The position numbers and the translations under genes were made by a program. From Thiohalophilus thiocyanatoxydans (GTDB taxonomy: Bacteria; Pseudomonadota; Gammaproteobacteria; UBA6429; Thiohalophilaceae), in assembly GCF_004366735.1 (NCBI RefSeq), contig NZ_SOQX01000007.1, forward strand, positions 91,266 through 155,265: 64,000 nucleotides of DNA. Direction: 5' to 3'. The notes beneath the pieces are model-generated. The model made no database searches and was not told the origin of the DNA. It was given only the letters and a program-made list of their open reading frames with translations. Positions 27,221-36,330 of the stretch are shown in pieces (the stretch's first letter is position 1; each line of letters opens with the position of its first letter).

Positions 27221-28504
27221 CTATCCAAATAATAAATGTTGTTTCTGGTTTTGATTTTCCATGAGATTTAGCAGCAATGATTCCGTTACCTTCAATGCCG
27301 GGCTCATCGCTCCTGCTTTAGTTAATAGATATCCTATGAGCCTGCCTTCAGTACAAGCTTTTCCAAAAAAACCGAAATCGTCTCGTATATGCTCAGCGAA
27401 AATACGAGCAAGCATAGGGGGGATAGCATTGCCTATTTGCTGTATCTTTTGGGAGGCAGTACCATAAAAACAAAAGTCATCCGGGAAGGTTTGGATTCTT
27501 GCAGCTTCTCTGATCGTTAACGGTCTATCTTCGACAGGGTGGATTAACTCTCGAGTTGCCGCACCAGTGATTGTTAGGCTTGGCTCCGTTTTTATTAACC
27601 TTTTCAGCCCTGAAGGAGCACCTCCCCGCTTTTCAGTAGGCGTTCCATCAGCAACGCGCCTATTAGCCCGCTTCTTGAACGACTCATGTTGAAGGTTCTC
27701 AGGCAGATCTTTCATTGTCTGACCAGGCTTAAGAGCCGAGATCCGTTCTAGCTGAAGTCCTTTAACAATTGGGCAATAGTGATCTGTGATTTCAGTGGCC
27801 CTCCCCCTCAACAAAAGATCAAACTTATCGCGGACAGGCTCGGAAACAGGTTTTACCGATTTGAGATTGGAGGTAGTTGCTCTTGGGAGGGTTTCAATTG
27901 CGTGCGAAATAGTAATATCTGAATTTCTGAATATTTGCCCAGATACCTTTATTGTCGCCTCGGGCAACTTATACTCATGCCCGATCCGATTACCAACAAT
28001 TAGCACTCTTTTCCTTCTCTGAGGTACCCCATATTCCTGCGAATATACTTTTTCAATCCTTATAAGATACCCGAGATCTATAAAGGCTTTAGCTGCTTCA
28101 TAGACGTATTTTCCTTTATTGGAAGTTAGCAGACCCTCAACATTTTCCATAATAAACCATTTAGGCCTTATAACTTCCAAAGCTTTGACATAGCTTCTTA
28201 ATAGATGATTCCTTGGATCGTCCCAAAATCTCGTTCCGGCAGTTGAAAAGCCTTGGCAAGGTGGGCCACCGATTAACATATCAAGATCACCTGGACCAAC
28301 CCCAATATCTTTCAATATCTGAGTAAAATCTAAGTTATTAATATCTTCATTACTACAGACTGTATCGGGGAAATTTTTTTTATAAGTTTCGATGGCTGCG
28401 TGGTCTTTATCATTCGCATAAAGTATCTCGTATCCAGCCTGCTTGAATCCGAGAGAGCACCCGCCTGCACCACAAAAAAGGCTAATCGCTGTCGGCTTTT
28501 TCAC
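27221..28504 (-). CDS. DNA cytosine-5 methyltransferase
   Basis: A 427-residue C5-methyltransferase with the ordered motifs: I (LFCGAGGCSLGF), IV with the catalytic Cys (GGPPCQGFS), VI (ENVEGL), VIII (QRRKRVLIVG) and X (QIGNAIPP). The variable region between VIII and IX carries the target recognition domain. It uses a GTG start; an ATG nearby is followed by an in-frame stop after five codons. It forms a restriction-modification pair with the next gene. Low GC supports acquisition by transfer. Confidence 0.95.
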   Translation of the reverse strand: MKKPTAISLFCGAGGCSLGFKQAGYEILYANDKDHAAIETYKKNFPDTVCSNEDINNLDFTQILKDIGVGPGDLDMLIGGPPCQGFSTAGTRFWDDPRNHLLRSYVKALEVIRPKWFIMENVEGLLTSNKGKYVYEAAKAFIDLGYLIRIEKVYSQEYGVPQRRKRVLIVGNRIGHEYKLPEATIKVSGQIFRNSDITISHAIETLPRATTSNLKSVKPVSEPVRDKFDLLLRGRATEITDHYCPIVKGLQLERISALKPGQTMKDLPENLQHESFKKRANRRVADGTPTEKRGGAPSGLKRLIKTEPSLTITGAATRELIHPVEDRPLTIREAARIQTFPDDFCFYGTASQKIQQIGNAIPPMLARIFAEHIRDDFGFFGKACTEGRLIGYLLTKAGAMSPALKVTESLLLNLMENQNQKQHLLFG

Positions 28505-28678
28505 TTTTTCATCACCATAAATAACTTCAAAACTGTTAATAATGCACCAGGAATCGAGCTTTTGGTAGCGCTAACGCATCAATAACCTGCGCACATTGGG
28601 AATTCCTGGGACAGCACACCTATTTTACCTTCTGAATCAGTTTAGATTGATAATTAGTATACTGAACCCGGATTTCGA

Positions 28679-30577
28679 TCATCGTTCTGCGACTTTCCTT
28701 GCGGAAGCAATCATAGATCTATATTTATCCATGAGGTATGCGATAATTTTTTTACTATATGCAATAGGTGATGTAGCGGCAAAAAAAGAAATGAATACGC
28801 CAAGCACCGCCAGCACATTCTTGTTTCCTCCTTGAATTTCTATAAGCAGATAAACTACAACCCCATACAATCCAATAATTATTGACACTAACAATATGGC
28901 AAGGCACCAAAATAAAATCATGATATTTCTTTGTTTTTTTATAACCAATGCACTTCTTTCATTCTCCTTTATGGACTGCAGTTCTTTTATAGCCTTTTCA
29001 CCTTCATAAGCCTTTTTCTCAAGCAAGCTTTTTTCTCTTATATGTGACTCAATTTCTTTATTTCCTAGAAATGATAAAGCATCATCAATATCAGTCGCAG
29101 TTATCTCCTCAGGCGTAGCTGACTTGCTCCTTAGCTCTTTATGCAAATATTCAGCTTCTTCCGCCGATAATTTTCTTTGATCATATTGCTCCTTGAGTTG
29201 ATCAAACTTCTCAGAGACTGAACTATTAATATGAGAAGCCAAAACAACTTGAGCTTTTATAACAACATCAAATGATAACGGGATTTTTGAATCATTCGAC
29301 AACCCTTTATTTAACTTAAACCAGAGTCTATTTGTTATAAAATCAATATCAGTTGCATAAGGGATGCTTCCATCGTTTTCTCTTATTTTAGGATGAAATG
29401 CTAAATACTGAGTCACACTATTACCAGTCATTAAAATATGGCCAATATCTTCAAAAGATCTTTTATTCTCTCCCTTCCTCAACGCATTGATTTTTGTGAA
29501 TAATTTCAAGGCATTCTTACATTTTTCTTCATCGAATTGCCTATTATTTTCCTCCGCTTCTTTCTTTAAACTTTGTATTAACTCACCACCCTCTACAACA
29601 TATTGGTATTCATCATAAAAATCGTCTCTATTAACCTTAAATATACGCTTCTTTTCTAGCAGAGAAAATAATTTTGCCTTCTTAGTTGCTATATCGCTTT
29701 TTGTACCACTACCATTTAGAATATTTTGTATCGCAGTTTTTGATGGATCCGGCCTTACCTTTCCATCAACTATCAACTCACATACATGAAAAATATTATG
29801 AACCTCACTTTCACACTCATCAAAATACTCTAATGATATCTTTCCATTTTTCTTTTGGTTGACTTCTTTAACTAACCCATAAAACTCACCAAATAAATTT
29901 TTATAAAGTTCACCATTATATCCGGCAACGTTGAATAAATGTTCTGTATCTAAATATATCGTGATATCTTTTTTCCATGTTCCAATATCAGCTAAATTAG
30001 GCGAATACCTTATCCCGTCATATATAACAAGCCCTTCTCTTATTGCATTTAAATTTTTGGTAAAGTCACTTTGATCTTTGTTAGCAATGATATACGAGCT
30101 TATTAGATCTGAGTATCTCTGCCTCGAGCTGTTATCTAAAAGATAATCACAAAATTCATTTTCAATATCTTGCTTTTCGACATCAGCAAGGCTTTGATGT
30201 AAACGCTTCTCTATAAAATCAACTAATCCTTCTACTATTTTTTTCTGGACACCTTTCGCTGAACTTAGCTGTCCTGACAAAGGGTTTGATTTTTTTAGAT
30301 CTTCGTCTATTACATAATAACCACCATCTTTTTCATCTAATACCTTATAATCCCTCTTTAAGCGATTCCTTAGAGTGGTTTTTACCACTGCCTCTGGAAT
30401 ATGGAAACCAAACACATCCTCAAGATACTGTGTTGCCTCACTCGCATTAAACTCCCATTTCTTTTCTAGCACGAAAACTGCTTTCAACAACTCCGCAATA
30501 ACATCATATATATCTTTATTGTTATCATAGAGCTCACTAAACAATGCTACTGATGCTAATAGTTTGTTGTCGCTCAT
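28679..30577 (-). CDS. AT-rich membrane-anchored protein with possible PIN-like nuclease domain
   Basis: A 632-residue protein of unknown function beside the restriction-modification genes. The first 100 residues look like a helix-turn-helix module (NASEATQYLEDVFGFHIP, then LRNRLKRDYKVLDEKDGGYYV). The middle contains a pattern like a PIN nuclease: ITIYLDTEHLFNVAGYNG, then LEYFDECESEVHNI, then FEDIGHILMTGNSVTQYLA. A charged helical region (about 480-560) precedes two transmembrane helices (about 562-582 and 592-612). Its GC is about 32%, the lowest in the window. The ATG at 30577 is preferred over a TTG four codons upstream. An anti-phage effector is a reasonable hypothesis from its neighbours; the PIN assignment is tentative. 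Confidence 0.7.
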   Translation of the reverse strand: MSDNKLLASVALFSELYDNNKDIYDVIAELLKAVFVLEKKWEFNASEATQYLEDVFGFHIPEAVVKTTLRNRLKRDYKVLDEKDGGYYVIDEDLKKSNPLSGQLSSAKGVQKKIVEGLVDFIEKRLHQSLADVEKQDIENEFCDYLLDNSSRQRYSDLISSYIIANKDQSDFTKNLNAIREGLVIYDGIRYSPNLADIGTWKKDITIYLDTEHLFNVAGYNGELYKNLFGEFYGLVKEVNQKKNGKISLEYFDECESEVHNIFHVCELIVDGKVRPDPSKTAIQNILNGSGTKSDIATKKAKLFSLLEKKRIFKVNRDDFYDEYQYVVEGGELIQSLKKEAEENNRQFDEEKCKNALKLFTKINALRKGENKRSFEDIGHILMTGNSVTQYLAFHPKIRENDGSIPYATDIDFITNRLWFKLNKGLSNDSKIPLSFDVVIKAQVVLASHINSSVSEKFDQLKEQYDQRKLSAEEAEYLHKELRSKSATPEEITATDIDDALSFLGNKEIESHIREKSLLEKKAYEGEKAIKELQSIKENERSALVIKKQRNIMILFWCLAILLVSIIIGLYGVVVYLLIEIQGGNKNVLAVLGVFISFFAATSPIAYSKKIIAYLMDKYRSMIASARKVAER

Positions 30578-30696
30578 AAATAGACCCAATTCTTTTACTT
30601 ACCCATATTAAATATATTATTAAATGATATAGCTTTAAAATACCTTAATTTTCAGTGCAATTCGCATAAACATAATCCAACTTAACTATAAATGCA

Positions 30697-30721
30697 GAAA
30701 GCAGCCCGTTGGACTGCTTTC
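30697..30721. terminator. Hairpin between nrdJb and the accessory gene
   Basis: Arms GAAAGCAG (30697-30704) and CTGCTTTC (30714-30721) with a 9-base loop, followed on the plus strand by a T-rich run. It may insulate the accessory gene from the nrdJ operon. Confidence 0.5.
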
Positions 30722-30777
30722 TCATTATTATTCTTCGCGTCTCACAACTTGCACAGTGAGAAGTGCGAGAGCAAGGC

Positions 30778-30839
30778 ATAAACTGTTTTGAGTACCGGAG
30801 CTACCATCTGGCGTAGTGAGGAAACTCAAAACAGTTTAT
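30778..30839. repeat. 16-bp perfect inverted repeat with 30-base loop
   Basis: Arms 30778-30793 (ATAAACTGTTTTGAGT) and 30824-30839 are exact complements. Shorter outer arms GTGAGAAG (about 30756) and CTTCTCAC (about 30853) enclose it. It marks the junction between the AT-rich island and the core nrdJ genes, so it may be a remnant of an integration site. Confidence 0.65.
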
Positions 30840-30842
30840 AAC

Positions 30843-30879
30843 GCGGCTAATCGTGCTTCTCACGAAGCAAGCTAGCCGC
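30843..30879 (-). terminator. Hairpin terminator of the nrdJ operon
   Basis: Outer arms GCGGCTA/TAGCCGC (30843-30849, 30873-30879) and inner arms TGCTTC/GAAGCA form an interrupted stem. It begins at the stop codon of nrdJb. Confidence 0.55.
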
Positions 30880-31585
30880 ATTTGCTATCGCCGCAATTCA
30901 AACACGTCAAACACCCATCCATTTTAATCACGGCCTTGGTACTGCATTTGCCACACAACTGCGCCCCGGCCGGGAAGTCGCCTTTGGCTTCTTCGGACTC
31001 TTCGGCGACTTTCTTGGCGCCTTCGAACTGGGCGCGTTTTTCCTCGATCAGTTTCTTCTGATGCTCGTCCAGACCCTCGTCTTTGAGCAGGCCGATCATG
31101 CGCATGTGGCATTCGATGGCGTCACCGATCTCGGCGACCAGCGAGGGCATGTATTTACCGCCCTTTTTGAAGTAGCCGCCGCGCGGGTCGAACACCGAGC
31201 GCAGCTCTTCGACCAGGAAAGTGACGTCGCCGCCCTTGCGGAACACGGCGGAGACGATGCGCGTGAGGGCGACGATCCACTGGAAGTGGTCCATGTTCTT
31301 GGAATTGATGAAGATCTCGAACGGGCGGCGCAGTTCGTGATCGGTGCCCTGGTTGAGAATCACGTCGTTGATGGTGATATACAGCGCGTGCTCGGTCAGC
31401 GGGGTTTTGATCTTGTAGGTCGAGCCGAGCAGCATTTCCGGGCGCTCGAGCTTCTCGTGCATGTGGATGACGTTGTCTTCTGCCTCCGCTTTCTCTTTCA
31501 GCGCCGCTTCGGCGGCCTGGTCGTCGGCGTCTTCTTCCTTGACCACTTCGTAGGCGGCGATTTTGCTGTCGATTTTGATGGCCAT
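30872..31585 (-). CDS. nrdJb: Class II ribonucleotide reductase, small part (NrdJb)
   Basis: A 237-residue protein that corresponds to the C-terminal part of class II ribonucleotide reductase when the enzyme is split in two genes, as in Pseudomonas aeruginosa. The TSCPD-type domain (YITINDVILNQGTDHELRRPFEIFINSK) is followed by a C-terminal zinc-type cysteine cluster (CGKC, then CLTCLNCGDSKC). The latter contains the redox cysteines that re-reduce the active site. It lies 226 bases downstream of nrdJa, with REP-like hairpins between. A strong ribosome site (GAGAGGAACAGCAAC) is present. Confidence 0.88.
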   Translation of the reverse strand: MAIKIDSKIAAYEVVKEEDADDQAAEAALKEKAEAEDNVIHMHEKLERPEMLLGSTYKIKTPLTEHALYITINDVILNQGTDHELRRPFEIFINSKNMDHFQWIVALTRIVSAVFRKGGDVTFLVEELRSVFDPRGGYFKKGGKYMPSLVAEIGDAIECHMRMIGLLKDEGLDEHQKKLIEEKRAQFEGAKKVAEESEEAKGDFPAGAQLCGKCSTKAVIKMDGCLTCLNCGDSKCG

Positions 31586-31663
31586 GTTGCTGTTCCTCTC
31601 GCTTGTTCTTTTATGTTGTTGGGTTTACCAACTCACATCGGGTTTTTGCCCCTCTCCCTTTAT

Positions 31664-31805
31664 CCCTCTCCCCGGAGGGGAGAGGGAATTTAAAAAGAGA
31701 GTTGTCTGTTTTTATCCTCTCTCCCTAACCTTTATGCCCTTCAGGGTGCTCTCCCTGGGGGAGAGGGGATGGGATGAGGGTTTGTTTGCCGGACAACAGT
31801 CCGGC
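31664..31805. repeat. Intergenic hairpins between nrdJa and nrdJb
   Basis: A 10-bp hairpin CCCTCTCCCC/GGGGAGAGGG (31664-31673 and 31677-31686), a related imperfect CTCTCCCT..GGGAGAG stem near 31750, and a 7-bp GCCGGAC/GTCCGGC hairpin (31788-31805) just after the nrdJa stop. The type is common between genes of gammaproteobacteria. Confidence 0.75.
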
Positions 31806-31811
31806 CTACCG

Positions 31812-34800
31812 CTAATATTTTCCGTAATAGCCTTCTTTGAGGGCATCGTACAAGTTGGCGGCATTATGGGTTTCGCCGTCGTATTCGATCTCCTCGTTGC
31901 CCTTGGCTTCGATCACGGTGCCGTCGTCCAGGGTGAAGCGGTAGGTGGTGTTTTCCAGATCCTTGTCCTTGACCAGCACGCCCTGGAACGCCTCGGGGTT
32001 GAAGCGGAAGGTGGTGCAGCCCTTGAGCCCCTGGTGATAGGCGTAGGTGTAGATGTCCTTGAAGTCCTCGAAGGCGTACTCGGTAGGCACATTCGCGGTC
32101 TTGGAGATGGACGAGTCCACCCACTTCTGCGAGGCGGCCTGGATGTCGACATGCTCCTTGGGCGAGATGTCTTCGGCGGTGATGAAGTAGTCGGGCAGTT
32201 TGGCTTCTTCCTCCTCGCTGTAGGGCATCGCCTTCTGGTTGACCAGCTCGCGGTAGGCCAGCAGTTCGAAGGAGAAGACGTCGACTTTCTCCTTGGACTT
32301 GCGCCCCTCGCGGATCACGTTGCGCGCATAGTGATGGGCGAACGACGGCTCGATGCCGTTACTGGCGTTGTTGGCCAGCGACAGGGAGATGGTGCCGGTC
32401 GGGGCGATGGAGCTGTGATGGGTGAAGCGCACGCCCTTCTCGGCGATCTGCTCGACCAGTTCCGGATCCACCTCGGCCACCTTCTGCATATAGCGGCTGT
32501 ACTTGGCCTGCAGCACCTTGCCCTTGAGCTTCTGGCCGACCTTGATGCCGTCCTTTTTCATCTCCGGGCGCCAGCGCAGCATGTCGGCGGTGACCTTGAA
32601 TTCCTGCTCCATGATCGGCGCCGGGCCTTTTTCCTCGGCCAGGGCCAGGCCGGTGCGCCAGCCTTCCAGCGCCAGCTCGCGGCTGACCTTCTCGGTGAAT
32701 TCCACCGACTCGCCGCTGCCGTACTTCATGCGCAGCATGGTCAGCGTGGAGCCCAGCCCCAGAAAGCCCATGCCGTGACGACGCTTGCTCAGGATCTCCT
32801 TGCGCTGACCTTCCAGCGGCAGGCCGTTGATCTCGACCACATTATCCAGCATGCGGGTAAAGATGCTGACCACCTTTTGATATTCCTCCCAGTCGAAGCT
32901 CGCCTCGGGAGTGAAGGGGTTGCGCACGAACTTGGTCAGGTTGATCGAACCCAGCAGGCAGGAGCCGTAGGGCGGTAATGGCTGCTCCCCGCATTGCCCT
33001 GTCACCAGCCCGTTGAAGATCACGGTGTTGTGATCCTGCTGGGTGGTATCAAAGACGGCTTCACGTCCCACGTAGTCAATCGATTCAACAGTGGAGGTAA
33101 ACTTCTGGCTCTTGTAGAGCGGACGTTCGGCCGCCCATTCGCGATAACGATCGTTCTTGTAATCGAGCAGGAAGCCGATCTCGTCCATGAACTGTTCGCG
33201 GGACTCACCGTCGATAATCAGTTCATGATCGGCCTGACAGTTGTATTCCTTGCTGCCCCCATGGCCGTCCGGCAGCGACCGTTTGCCGGCATCACGGCGT
33301 TTGTGGATACGGCAGAAGACACCGAAGTTGGACAGCAGCATCTGCACTTCCTGCAACAGCTTCCTGTGGCTGGAAGCCAGGCGAATGGAACAGCTCTGGC
33401 TCTTGCCGGAGATATTGACCGTCCCGTCGGCCTGGAACAGGGCGCGCAGATAGCCCCTGACGCATTCTTCGGACCCGCGCCAGACGACTTCCGGCACCTG
33501 CAGCTTGGTCTGTTTGGTGAAGCCGTAATGTTCGAGTACCCGCGCCAGGATCACGGAGCGGACAAACACATGATTGCGATCCGGCACTGCAACCGGTGAC
33601 ACATGATAGGCACGCGGCGTCATGGCCACATCGCCGATCAGCGAGTTGACATAATTAACAATAGCCGGGGCCAGAACTCGATCTTCACCCCAGAAATTGA
33701 CAATCGCGGCTTCCTTGCCACCACCGCGATTGGTGAAGTGGCCGTCACCGGCGATCAGCCCCAGCAACATGCCCAGTTCTTTGGAACCTTCATCGCCAAA
33801 CTGACCCTTGCCGGACTGCACCAGCAGGCTGTCGCCCTGCTGGAGTTCGCTCAGCGGAATCTTGCCCCGACCGGTATAAAAGTCGTGCCACTCGGTCGCC
33901 TTGATTTCATAACCTTCCTTGGTGGTCACGCGGTAAACATCGGCTTCGCCGGCGGTCATAAAGGCCGGTACGGCTGATCTTGCCTCGGTCCCTCTGCCGT
34001 CCTGGCCCAGCGCGCGGGTATCCACAGTGGTTTGCAGCTCGGCACCGGACTTGTACAGCTCGCCGATTTCGACCATGCCGTACTGGGTATGCAGACGGGT
34101 ATCGGCCGTGACACACGGATTGGTCGCGCGAATGTTTTCGCAGTACCAGTTGTTGTTCTGCTCGTTGACTCTATCTATAAGAATGAACCCCGGCTCGGCG
34201 AAGTCGTAGGTGGAGTTCATGATCATGTTCCACAGGTGTTTGGCCTTGATGGTCTTGTACACCTTGCAGGCCACCAGTCCTTCCTTGTTGGTGAAGTACT
34301 TATCCTTCACCGGCCAGTCGCGCCAGATGATCTGCTCGCTGTCCTTGAGATCGAGGCCGTCTTCGTCGATCTCTTTTTCGGTCAGCGGGAAGGCCAGTTG
34401 CCACCAGCCGTCGCTCTCCACCGCCTGCATGAACTCGTCGGTGATCAGCAGGGAAAGATTGAACTGGCGCAGGCGGGCGTTTTCGCGCTTGGCGCGAATA
34501 AAGTCCATCACGTCCGGATGACCGACCTCGAAGGTCGCCATCTGCGCGCCGCGGCGTCCGCCGGCGGAGGAGACGGTGAAGCACATCTTGTCGTAGATAT
34601 CCATGAACGACAGCGGCCCGGAGGTATAGGCGCCGGCGCCGGAGACATACGCGCCTTTGGGACGCAGGGTGGAAAAGTCATAACCGATACCTGAACCCGA
34701 CTTCAGAGTCAGCCCTGCTTCATGCACCTTGTTTAATATATCGTCCATCGAATCCTGGATGGTGCCGGAGACGGTGCAGTTGATGGTGGAGGTGGCCGGT

Positions 34801-35084
34801 TTGTGCTCCAGCGCGCCGGCGTTGGAGGTGATGCGCCCGGCGGGGATGGCGCCCTGGCGCAGGGCCCAGAGAAACTGTTCGTACCAGTGGTCCTGCTTGT
34901 CCTTCTCCTCGACTTCGGCCAGCGCCCGCGCCACCCGCTGATAGGTCTCGTCCATACTCTGGTCGATGATCCGGCCGTCCTTGCTCTTGAGGCGGTATTT
35001 TTTGTCCCAGATATCGAGGGATGCGTCCTGGAACGGAATTTCTTTGACACTGCCGACAGGCAGTTTATGTAGCTCGGCGCTCAT
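31812..35084 (-). CDS. nrdJa: Adenosylcobalamin-dependent ribonucleotide reductase, large part, with intein (NrdJa)
   Basis: A 1090-residue precursor; without the intein the enzyme is 716 residues, the normal size of a split class II reductase. It reduces ribonucleotides using adenosylcobalamin. Extein landmarks are TINCTVSG (first redox Cys), SGSGIGYDFSTLRPKGAYVSG, and the active-site sequence NPCGEQPLPPYGSCLLGSINL with its radical Cys. The last of these is interrupted by the intein between Pro323 and Cys698. Full activity needs NrdJb, encoded downstream. A strong ribosome site (GGGAGGAACACCGCAC) precedes the ATG, and two NrdR-box-like sites lie upstream. Confidence 0.95.
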   Translation of the reverse strand: MSAELHKLPVGSVKEIPFQDASLDIWDKKYRLKSKDGRIIDQSMDETYQRVARALAEVEEKDKQDHWYEQFLWALRQGAIPAGRITSNAGALEHKPATSTINCTVSGTIQDSMDDILNKVHEAGLTLKSGSGIGYDFSTLRPKGAYVSGAGAYTSGPLSFMDIYDKMCFTVSSAGGRRGAQMATFEVGHPDVMDFIRAKRENARLRQFNLSLLITDEFMQAVESDGWWQLAFPLTEKEIDEDGLDLKDSEQIIWRDWPVKDKYFTNKEGLVACKVYKTIKAKHLWNMIMNSTYDFAEPGFILIDRVNEQNNNWYCENIRATNPCVTADTRLHTQYGMVEIGELYKSGAELQTTVDTRALGQDGRGTEARSAVPAFMTAGEADVYRVTTKEGYEIKATEWHDFYTGRGKIPLSELQQGDSLLVQSGKGQFGDEGSKELGMLLGLIAGDGHFTNRGGGKEAAIVNFWGEDRVLAPAIVNYVNSLIGDVAMTPRAYHVSPVAVPDRNHVFVRSVILARVLEHYGFTKQTKLQVPEVVWRGSEECVRGYLRALFQADGTVNISGKSQSCSIRLASSHRKLLQEVQMLLSNFGVFCRIHKRRDAGKRSLPDGHGGSKEYNCQADHELIIDGESREQFMDEIGFLLDYKNDRYREWAAERPLYKSQKFTSTVESIDYVGREAVFDTTQQDHNTVIFNGLVTGQCGEQPLPPYGSCLLGSINLTKFVRNPFTPEASFDWEEYQKVVSIFTRMLDNVVEINGLPLEGQRKEILSKRRHGMGFLGLGSTLTMLRMKYGSGESVEFTEKVSRELALEGWRTGLALAEEKGPAPIMEQEFKVTADMLRWRPEMKKDGIKVGQKLKGKVLQAKYSRYMQKVAEVDPELVEQIAEKGVRFTHHSSIAPTGTISLSLANNASNGIEPSFAHHYARNVIREGRKSKEKVDVFSFELLAYRELVNQKAMPYSEEEEAKLPDYFITAEDISPKEHVDIQAASQKWVDSSISKTANVPTEYAFEDFKDIYTYAYHQGLKGCTTFRFNPEAFQGVLVKDKDLENTTYRFTLDDGTVIEAKGNEEIEYDGETHNAANLYDALKEGYYGKY
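32994..34115 (-). mobile_element. LAGLIDADG intein in NrdJa
   Basis: A 374-residue in-frame intein (precursor residues 324-697). It starts with Cys1 (CVTADTRLHT) and has block B TxxH (Thr74 to His77 in ATEWH). A homing endonuclease has two LAGLIDADG helices (LGLIAGDG at about 117-125 and YLRALFQADG at 222-231). The splicing blocks end in DHNTVIFNGLVTGQ. The C-terminal residues are Gly-Gln instead of the usual His-Asn, and the next extein residue is Cys. The insertion site NP/CGEQ is the conserved active-site motif, a typical intein target. Gln-ending inteins can splice, so activity is likely but not certain. Confidence 0.92.
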
Positions 35085-35208
35085 GTGCGGTGTTCCTCCC
35101 TTTTGCGCGGATAATATAAAGCCAAAGCCCGGGCCGACTTGTTGTGTACGGCAAACGACGCCCTCGGGTACAACATGGTACAGCTGATTACGACAAGACT
35201 GCTGGCAA

Positions 35209-35224
35209 ACACTAGATATTGTGT
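35209..35224. promoter_or_regulatory. NrdR-box-like site 1
   Basis: ACACTAGATATTGTGT matches the 16-bp NrdR box consensus (ACACWATATWTWGTGT) closely. It lies 125 bases upstream of nrdJa. NrdR represses ribonucleotide reductase genes. Confidence 0.7.
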
Positions 35225-35374
35225 TTGATGTATGAGCTTAGGACCCCCGGCGGGGTCTGTCAATGCTTTGCCGTGTATTTTATGACTCAGGGTTTACCCT
35301 TAACAAACAGGTACTTGCACTATTATCAGGCAGTCTGCGCCGTCCCGGGGCAGAACAAAAATGCCCTCCCCCGA

Positions 35375-35390
35375 CCACTATATATTGTGT
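35375..35390. promoter_or_regulatory. NrdR-box-like site 2
   Basis: CCACTATATATTGTGT, a second near-match to the NrdR box, 166 bases from the first. NrdR boxes normally come in pairs about 30 bases apart, so this wide spacing is unusual. Confidence 0.6.
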
Positions 35391-35646
35391 TACTTATATT
35401 GGCCTGGCGCGCCGCTTTGACGGTTAGGGTCTACTTACGTTGCGGCCATTTTGCCCCATCGCCGCCGATCCACCGGGCCGGATCGCCGTGCCGCGCCACG
35501 CTCCCGCTGACACTATTTGCCGCCCGCACTTGATAACCATCGGGTTCACACCTATATCCCCTCAAGCAGATGGACACTGTGCGCACAGCAACACCTGCGA
35601 ATAAATTCAACCCACGTTATTTATTTGCAATAAAGGAGAACGAATC

Positions 35647-36087
35647 ATGGCCCTAGTACGTTATGAACCCTGGAGCATGCTGAACCAGATCCGACGCGAG
35701 ATGGATCATATGCTGGAAACCACCGGCGACAGCGGTGAAAGCAGCGCCATTGCCACCAGCGACTGGATCCCGGCGGTGGACATCAAGGAGACCAAAGACG
35801 CTTTCATCCTGCATGCCGATGTCCCCGGCGTGGATCCCAAGGACGTGGACGTGCACATGGAAAACGGCATCCTGACCATCAAGGGTGAACGCGAATCCGA
35901 GAAGAAGGACGAGAAGGAAGGCTACAAGCGGGTGGAACGCCAGTACGGCGCCTTCTATCGCCGTTTCAGCCTGCCGGATACCGCCGATGCGGAGAAGATC
36001 TCGGCCAAGTCCAAAAACGGCGTCGTGGAGATCACCATCCCCAAGAAGGAAGCCGTGCAGCCGCGCAAGATCTCGGTCGAAAGCTGA
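35647..36087 (+). CDS. Hsp20/alpha-crystallin small heat-shock protein
   Basis: A 146-residue small heat-shock protein that holds unfolding proteins. The alpha-crystallin domain spans about residues 40-135 (WIPAVDIKETKDAFILHADVPG, MENGILTIKGER, FYRRFSLPDTADAEKISA, NGVVEITIPKK). The ending QPRKISVES has the I-x-V/I type oligomerisation signal. It has a good ribosome site (AAAGGAGAACGAATC). A divergent relative follows. Confidence 0.95.
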   Translation: MALVRYEPWSMLNQIRREMDHMLETTGDSGESSAIATSDWIPAVDIKETKDAFILHADVPGVDPKDVDVHMENGILTIKGERESEKKDEKEGYKRVERQYGAFYRRFSLPDTADAEKISAKSKNGVVEITIPKKEAVQPRKISVES

Positions 36088-36330
36088 TTGGCGTGAGATG
36101 GCGAAGTCGTAAGAGCGTTAGCTCGTCAAGTCGAAAGGGGAGGCGTGTCAAGCTGTCGCAGCCTCTCCCAACCTCGCGACCTGACAATCTGGCGACCTCA
36201 CTACATTACGACCTCTGAATCGCAGGGTGGCTCAAACAACGCGGGGCCACCGGCCAATGACCGAAGATGCCGGATCCGCCTGCGGCTTGATCCGGCCTAT
36301 TTCATGCAATCATATATTTAAGGAGTGAAC

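Larger units (their letters stand above)
35085..35646. other. Divergent regulatory region between nrdJa and the small heat-shock gene
   Basis: 562 bases with no supported gene. It holds the two NrdR-box-like sites and must contain the promoters of both nrdJa and the hsp20 gene. I looked for a cobalamin riboswitch and did not see one. Confidence 0.5.

Noticed and set aside
30778..30839. Integron attC site
   Set aside because: The arms are perfectly paired and the GTTRRRY core and extrahelical bases expected for attC are absent; no integrase or cassette array is nearby.
32994..34115. Free-standing homing endonuclease gene or frameshifted nrdJ
   Set aside because: The reading frame is continuous through both junctions and splicing blocks are present at both ends, so it is an intein.
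35085..35646. Cobalamin riboswitch in front of nrdJa
   Set aside because: Expected for a B12-dependent enzyme, but no B12-box-like sequence was seen on the minus strand.
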